The notes under the pieces: model-generated
What the model was told of the DNA's origin: nothing
The model's input: the letters and a program-made list of their open reading frames with translations, nothing else
The model's database searches: none
Program-made: the position numbers and the translations under genes
Source: CAZCPB01 sp964540295
GTDB taxonomy: Bacteria > Planctomycetota > Phycisphaerae > Phycisphaerales > UBA1924
Reading direction: 5' to 3'
Length of the DNA: 18,843 nt
NCBI GenBank assembly: GCA_964540295.1
Contig: CAZIMT010000051.1
Coordinates: forward strand, 1 to 18,843
In this document: positions 14,860-18,843 of the stretch, in pieces
Layout: every line of letters begins with the position of its first letter
Position numbering within the stretch: position 1 is the first letter of the stretch

Positions 14860-15624
14860 TTACGGCAGGAACGTGTAGTCGGGCGTCGTGTTCACGACAC
14901 CCTTGGGCACCGCGACTTTCGTGCGCACGTGGCTGTCCACGAAGAGAATGTTGGCGAACTCCTGCGACTTGTCCATCCAGCGCATCTCCCGGTCGCCGTC
15001 TTCTTGGTAGTTGTACATGGTGTGCGTCGCGACGACCCACGTCTTGGTCGGCTCCTTGACGTAGGGCATGCGCCCGCCATTGCTGGGGACGAGCGTCGCC
15101 TTTGACTCGCCGTCGAGCGCGTGGTCGTTGAGCGTGTAGCTTGCCCCGACGAAGTTGTACATCGAGTCGGTTTTGTCCAAGTCTGGTGGCAGCCCGGTCT
15201 GCTGCGTTCCTTTGTCCACCGGCGACTTAAACGCCTCGATCTCAACCGTTCCTTCTTCTGAATCCGGCGGGAAGGCTTGGCTTACGACGTACTTGTTCAG
15301 CGGCCGCCCCTGAGCACCAATCTTGTCGATGTCGTAGAACGGCAACTGCCCCTTCTTGCCAGCGAAGAGAGCGCCGACAATGGTTGGCTTACCATCGAAG
15401 CCGGTGCCGAACGCCTGCGGCAGCCGGTTGTCAAAGTCCGCGCTGTAGAGCACGAGCCCCACCCCGATCTGCTGCAGCCGTGATCCGCAGACGGTGATCC
15501 TGGCGTTCTTCCGAGCACTTCCAAGGGCCGGGATGAGGATCCCGATCAGCAGCGCGATGATCGCAATGACGACCAGCAGCTCGATGAGTGTGAAGCCGCG
15601 ACGAGTAGGGTTGGCGTTAATCAT
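14860..15624 (-). CDS. Type IV pilin-like / type II secretion pseudopilin-like protein
   Basis: A 254-residue protein with a class III prepilin leader: MINANPTRRG is followed at once by the FTLIELLVVIAIIALLIGIL helix, so prepilin peptidase should cut after the Gly and methylate Phe. The helix runs into SARKNARITVCGSRLQQIGVGLVLYSADFDNRLPQ, the segment typical of the large planctomycete family of such proteins. The C-terminus contains FANILFVDSHVRTKV, close to the family's FVDGHV motif. It should be an inner-membrane-anchored, outward-facing subunit or a secreted-filament-like protein. Single copies away from a secretion operon are common in planctomycetes and their function is unclear. I chose ATG 15624; the frame is open to 15660. 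There is no Shine-Dalgarno sequence, but TATCGT ends 5 nt upstream. It is 128 nt downstream of adk on the same strand. Confidence 0.92.
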   Translation of the reverse strand: MINANPTRRGFTLIELLVVIAIIALLIGILIPALGSARKNARITVCGSRLQQIGVGLVLYSADFDNRLPQAFGTGFDGKPTIVGALFAGKKGQLPFYDIDKIGAQGRPLNKYVVSQAFPPDSEEGTVEIEAFKSPVDKGTQQTGLPPDLDKTDSMYNFVGASYTLNDHALDGESKATLVPSNGGRMPYVKEPTKTWVVATHTMYNYQEDGDREMRWMDKSQEFANILFVDSHVRTKVAVPKGVVNTTPDYTFLP

Positions 15625-15629
15625 GATGA

Positions 15630-15635
15630 ACGATA
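15630..15635 (-). promoter_or_regulatory. Candidate -10 box of the prepilin-like gene
   Basis: TATCGT on the minus strand lies exactly 5 nt before the ATG at 15624, with no ribosome-binding site in between. The spacing is the same as at the VOC gene and would produce a leaderless mRNA. No -35 match is visible. Confidence 0.35.
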
Positions 15636-15706
15636 GATCGCCCGCGCCGCCCACGCCCACGCTTACGCCGACGCACGCGGCCCGCCCTTCGGGTGACGGC
15701 GTTCGG

Positions 15707-15720
15707 ACTGGCTCGCCAGT
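15707..15720. other. Short perfect inverted repeat between adk and the prepilin-like gene
   Basis: ACTGGC-TC-GCCAGT can form a 5-bp hairpin with a 4-nt loop (ACTGG-CTCG-CCAGT). It is 33-46 nt past the adk stop codon and has no T-run. It could be a weak terminator or a processing site. Confidence 0.25.
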
Positions 15721-15737
15721 TACAGGCTAGGTACAGA

Positions 15738-15759
15738 CTCGTTAAAGGCTCGTTAAAGG
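15738..15759. repeat. 11-bp tandem duplication at the adk stop codon
   Basis: CTCGTTAAAGG occurs twice head to tail (15738-15748 and 15749-15759). The second unit contains the TAA stop of adk on the minus strand, so the repeat duplicates the very end of the gene. The reading frame is not affected because the stop comes first. Confidence 0.7.
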
Positions 15760-16370
15760 ATGGGGTTGTTGAAGTGCTTTTCCTGCACGGGGACCACGGC
15801 CTCGAGGATGTGCTCGAGCACTCGCGCGGGCGAGCCGAACGCGTCCACCGTGCTGACGATCTTCTTGTCGTAGTAATTGAGCACGGGGAAGGTCTCTTCC
15901 TCGTAGACGTCCCAGCGACGGCGGATCACGTCTTCCTTGGCGTCGTCCACGCGGTTCTCTTTCAGGGCACGCCGACGCAGCCGCTTGATCATCTCTTCTT
16001 TGTCGGTGCAGACCAGGTGAACGATGCACAGTACCCGCAGGTATTTTTCCAGCAGCTTGGCCTGGTTGACGTTGCGCGGGATGCCGTCGAGCACCAGCAC
16101 GTCAACCTTGGGCTTGTAGTCGCTCAGCACCGTGCGGGCGTGCATGTTCTGCTGCCACATCTGGATGGTGATCTCGTCGGGGACCAGTTCGCCGCGCGAG
16201 GAGTGCTCGATGAACGTGCGGCCCAGTGCCGACGCGGTGTCGATGGTGCGGAAGACCTCGCCGCAGGACAGATGGTAAAAGCCGGGGACGACGCCGAGGA
16301 TCTTCCCCTGTGTGCCCTTGCCCGATCCGGGCGCGCCAAAGAGCAGGATGGTCTGGTAACGGTGGGGCAT
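15753..16370 (-). CDS. adk: Adenylate kinase, short-LID type
   Basis: Phosphotransferase that balances adenine nucleotides (ATP + AMP to 2 ADP), cytoplasmic, 205 residues. The P-loop is GAPGSGKGT (12-20). The AMP-binding part has SCGEVFR (35-41, with Arg41) and DGIPR (95-99, with Arg99); the E. coli enzyme has STGDMLR and DGFPR, so the usual Thr is Cys here. The LID is very short: RLRRRALKENRVDD goes straight to VIRRRWDVYEEET, with no zinc-binding cysteines. This pattern is familiar from planctomycete nucleoside monophosphate kinases, though the nucleotide preference has not been shown here. I chose ATG 16370 (MPHRYQTILLFG) because GGAG is 9 nt upstream and the P-loop follows directly; the frame continues upstream to 16586 without homology. 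The gap between this gene and fusA carries REP-like repeats. Confidence 0.9.
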   Translation of the reverse strand: MPHRYQTILLFGAPGSGKGTQGKILGVVPGFYHLSCGEVFRTIDTASALGRTFIEHSSRGELVPDEITIQMWQQNMHARTVLSDYKPKVDVLVLDGIPRNVNQAKLLEKYLRVLCIVHLVCTDKEEMIKRLRRRALKENRVDDAKEDVIRRRWDVYEEETFPVLNYYDKKIVSTVDAFGSPARVLEHILEAVVPVQEKHFNNPIL

Positions 16371-16545
16371 GGTCGTGGTCTCCGGCGAGAGTGTTCGAAA
16401 ATCCGGTCGCCTCGCGGAGCACGGCGTGGGGCTTGCGGTGGGCGGTTGCAACGCATAGATCGAGCGATACAACGTAACCCAAGCCGCCGCACGCGGCAAG
16501 GGCGAGAGGCGGTATTTCGTGGCAGAAAGCGGTTTTCGGGCCGAC

Positions 16546-16574
16546 GTAGATCGGCTCTCCGAGCCGATTCTTCG
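16546..16574 (-). repeat. REP-like palindromic element, copy 1
   Basis: A 29-nt unit with the core TCGGCTC-TCC-GAGCCGA (7-bp stem, 3-nt loop). Its reverse complement matches copy 2 (16647-16675) at 27 of 29 positions, so the two copies are in opposite orientation. Confidence 0.7.
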
Positions 16575-16646
16575 AAGTCTCGTCAATCTCCTCTCAACGA
16601 CCGACCCTCTGAACGAACGGCCCGGTTGCCCGCGATTGTCTCGCCA

Positions 16647-16675
16647 CGAAGAGTCGGCTCGGAGAGCCGACCTAC
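16647..16675 (+). repeat. REP-like palindromic element, copy 2
   Basis: A 29-nt unit with the core TCGGCTC-GGA-GAGCCGA and flanks CGAAGAG and CCTAC. The two differences from inverted copy 1 lie symmetrically just beside the core (A/G on the left arm, T/C on the right arm), so pairing is kept in both copies, as in REP/BIME elements. Confidence 0.7.
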
Positions 16676-16694
16676 TAAAGCACCTACCAAAGCG

Positions 16695-16722
16695 AAGACC
16701 CCCGGCGCGAGCCGGGGGTCTT
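16695..16722 (-). terminator. Terminator hairpin of fusA
   Basis: A perfect 12-bp stem, AAGACCCCCGGC with GCCGGGGGTCTT, closes a 4-nt loop (GCGA). It begins 28 nt past the fusA stop codon on the minus strand. The following minus-strand bases (TTCGCTTTGG) are only partly T-rich. Confidence 0.8.
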
Positions 16723-16750
16723 GAGTTGGATCTTGACTGGTCTGGATCGC

Positions 16751-18843
16751 TTACTTCTTGCCGCCCGCCTGAGCCTCCAGGACTTCCTTCATCATGCTCA
16801 CGGGCATCTGGCGGTATTCCAGGAACTCCATCGTCGAGCTGGCCCGGCCTTGCGACATGCCGCGGAGGCTGGTCGTGTAGCCGAACATTTCCGAGAGCGG
16901 GACTTCGCAGGTTACGAGCTTGACCACGCCGCGGTCGTCGGTGTCGATGATCATGCCGCGGCGCGAGCTGATGTCGCCCGTGACGTTGCCGAGATAGTCG
17001 TTGGGCACGGTGACCACGACCTTCATGATCGGCTCAAGGAGCACCGGCCCGGCCCGCTCGGTGGCTTCCATGACCGCCAGGCGTCCGGCCTGCTCGAAGG
17101 CGACCTGCGAGGAGTCGACCGCGTGCGAGGAACCTTCGACCACCGTCGCCTTGACGTTGATCATTGGGTACCCGTATTTCACACCCGTCACGCACGTCGT
17201 GCGGATGCCGTCCATCGTCGGCTTGATGAACTCCTTGGGGATCGAACCGCCGACCACCTCGTTGACCACCGCGACGAGATCCTCGAACTTCACGCCGTCC
17301 TCTTCCGCCTGCGCGGCCGTGTAGGGCTCGAGGTGGATCGTGCAGTCGCCGAACTGCCCGCGACCGCCCGACTGCTTCTTGAACAGCCCGCGGACATACT
17401 CGGCCTTCTTGGTGATCGTCTCGCGGTACGACACGCGAGGCTTGCCGACCTCGACGTTGATCTTCATATCGCGCACCAGCTTGGTGCGGATGATGTCCAA
17501 GTGGAGCTCGCCCATGCCGTGGATGATGGTCTGCCCGGTTTCTTCGTCGAAGTTCGAGCGGAAGCTGGGGTCTTCGCGGCGGATGACGCCCAGGGCCTCG
17601 GAGAGCCGACGCTTGTCTTCGCTGGTTTTGGGCTCGATGGACATCGAGATCACGGGCTCGGGGAAGAACATGCGTTCGAGGAGGATGGGCTTGTCGGCGT
17701 CGCACAGGGTGTCGCCGGTGAAGCTGTCCTTGATGCCGACGACGGCGACGATGTTGCCCGCCGTGACCTTCTCCAGCGGGATGCGGTTCTGGGCGTGCAT
17801 CTCGAAGATGCGGCTGGCGTTCTCGCGCTTGCCGTTGCCGGGGTTGAGCAGGCGCGTGCCCTTGGTGAGGGTGCCGGAGTAGACGCGGATGTAGGTGAGG
17901 TCGCCGTGGGAGTCGGAGACGACCTTGAACACGAGCGCGGAGAAGGGAGCCTCTTCGTCGTGCGGACGGGTGAGGTGGACTTCCTTGTCGTCGGGGTCGG
18001 TGCCCTCGACCGGGGGCTTCTCGTTGGGGTTGGGGAGGTAGTCGATGACGGCGTCGAGCAGCAGCTGGATGCCGACGTTGCGCAGGGCCGCCCCGCACAG
18101 CACGGGATAGATCGTGCGGGCAATCGTGGCCTCGCGGAGCACCTTGTTCAGCTTGTCGTTGGGCAGAGGCTTGCCCTCGAGGTACAGGCCCATCAGCTCG
18201 TCATCGAGCTCGGCGACCTTCTCTTCGAGGTCGCGGCGCCACTTGGTGGCGTTCTCCTGGAGCTCGGACGGGACGTCTTTCTCGATGACCGTCTCGCCCT
18301 TGTCGCCCTCGAAGAAGTACGCCCGCATGCCGATGAGGTCGATGATGCCCTTGAAGTCGTGGCCGAGTCCGATGGGATATTGGATGGCCGCCCCGTTCGC
18401 GCCCAGGCGGCTCTTGATCGTCGCGAAGGAGAAGTCAAAGGAGGCGCCGATCTTGTCCATCTTGTTGACGAAGCACAAGCGGGGCACCTTGTAGCGGTCG
18501 GCCTGGCGCCAGACGGTCTCGGACTGGGCCTCGACGCCTTCCTTGCCGTCGAAGACGGCGACGGCGCCGTCGAGGACGCGGAGGGAGCGTTCGACTTCGA
18601 TCGTGAAGTCAACGTGGCCGGGGGTGTCGATGAGGTTGATTTTGTACTCTTTGCCGTGGCGTTCCCAGGGGCAGGTGGTGGCGGCGGACTGGATGGTGAT
18701 GCCGCGTTCCTGCTCGTCCTGGAGGAAGTCCATGGTGGCGGTGCCCTCGTGGACCTCACCGATCTTGTAGTTTTTGCCGGTGTAATAGAGGATGCGTTCG
18801 GTGACGGTCGTTTTGCCGGCGTCGATGTGGGCGCAGATGCCGA
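16751..18843 (-). CDS. fusA: Translation elongation factor G, 5' end cut by window edge
   Basis: Translocase GTPase of the ribosome. About 697 codons are present; the start codon and roughly the first ten codons lie beyond the right edge. The first codons visible read GICAHIDAGKTTVTERILYYTG (P-loop near 18806-18834). Next come the switch region with MDFLQDEQERGITIQSAATT, DTPGHVDF near 18605-18628 and NKMDK at 18452-18466, in the canonical order of the G domain. Domains II-V follow, with GRGQFGD, PKEFIKPTMDGI, SSHAVDSSQVAFEQAGRLAV and GYTTSLRGMSQGRASSTMEFLEYRQMP. The stop TAA is at 16751-16753, after AQAGGKK. The reading continues past the internal ATG at 18733 that an open-frame search would pick. 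A strong hairpin lies downstream, and no tuf gene follows, so fusA is last in its transcript. Confidence 0.97.
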   Translation of the reverse strand, partial: GICAHIDAGKTTVTERILYYTGKNYKIGEVHEGTATMDFLQDEQERGITIQSAATTCPWERHGKEYKINLIDTPGHVDFTIEVERSLRVLDGAVAVFDGKEGVEAQSETVWRQADRYKVPRLCFVNKMDKIGASFDFSFATIKSRLGANGAAIQYPIGLGHDFKGIIDLIGMRAYFFEGDKGETVIEKDVPSELQENATKWRRDLEEKVAELDDELMGLYLEGKPLPNDKLNKVLREATIARTIYPVLCGAALRNVGIQLLLDAVIDYLPNPNEKPPVEGTDPDDKEVHLTRPHDEEAPFSALVFKVVSDSHGDLTYIRVYSGTLTKGTRLLNPGNGKRENASRIFEMHAQNRIPLEKVTAGNIVAVVGIKDSFTGDTLCDADKPILLERMFFPEPVISMSIEPKTSEDKRRLSEALGVIRREDPSFRSNFDEETGQTIIHGMGELHLDIIRTKLVRDMKINVEVGKPRVSYRETITKKAEYVRGLFKKQSGGRGQFGDCTIHLEPYTAAQAEEDGVKFEDLVAVVNEVVGGSIPKEFIKPTMDGIRTTCVTGVKYGYPMINVKATVVEGSSHAVDSSQVAFEQAGRLAVMEATERAGPVLLEPIMKVVVTVPNDYLGNVTGDISSRRGMIIDTDDRGVVKLVTCEVPLSEMFGYTTSLRGMSQGRASSTMEFLEYRQMPVSMMKEVLEAQAGGKK

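Larger units (their letters stand above)
16371..16694. other. Gene-free gap with inverted REP-like repeats
   Basis: Upstream of the adk start and up to the fusA terminator I see no credible gene on either strand. The open frames there are extensions of adk or shadows of fusA. The gap must carry the adk promoter, which I could not place, and contains the two REP-like elements described separately. Confidence 0.6.

Noticed and set aside
15693..16724. Plus-strand open frame across adk and the gap
   Set aside because: It is antisense to adk, has no ribosome site or known domain, and runs through the REP-like repeats.

Overview
The window is a GC-rich stretch of ordinary-looking bacterial chromosome with about eleven credible genes. 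The best guess at origin is a planctomycete, probably class Phycisphaerae. Three things point there: a type IV-pilin-like secretion substrate starting with a GFTLIELLVVIAIIALLIGI-type helix and ending in an FVDSHV-type motif, a short-LID adenylate kinase of the SCGEVFR/DGIPR type, and a secreted Tricorn-like protease. This assignment is inference from remembered family style, not from a marker gene.

Layout, left to right. (1) A complete minus-strand gene for a secreted Tricorn-family protease (4-3381) is divergent from a small membrane-anchored DUF3465 protein (3639-4160). A HerA/DUF87-type ATPase (4216-6756) follows on the plus strand after a short 7-bp tandem repeat. (2) A minus-strand block holds a small GTG-started hypothetical gene (6808-7200), a bifunctional proline dehydrogenase/P5C dehydrogenase (7302-10409) and a TlpA-like exported thiol-disulfide protein with a helical C-terminal half (10530-11750). 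(3) Plus-strand genes are a YaeR/GloA2-like VOC protein (11940-12350), a small hypothetical protein (12396-12752) and a chemoreceptor with a periplasmic heme-c-type DUF3365 domain (12952-14736). A strong, probably bidirectional terminator closes this block. (4) The right-hand minus-strand block has the prepilin-like protein (14860-15624), adenylate kinase (15753-16370), a 380-bp gene-free gap with a pair of inverted REP-like elements and a fusA terminator, and elongation factor G, which runs off the right edge.

The genes do not form one obvious pathway. They mix housekeeping (fusA, adk, proline catabolism), envelope and export functions (Tricorn-like protease, TlpA-like protein, pilin-like protein) and sensing (heme chemoreceptor). 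I see no CRISPR array, prophage, transposase, tRNA or rRNA, and no convincing new multi-gene system. The most interesting signals are small: an inverted pair of 29-nt REP-like palindromes, a set of genes without Shine-Dalgarno sequences whose start codons sit 5-7 nt after a TATNNT hexamer (possible leaderless transcripts), the heme-binding chemoreceptor, and an unassigned HerA-like ATPase next to a DUF3465 protein.
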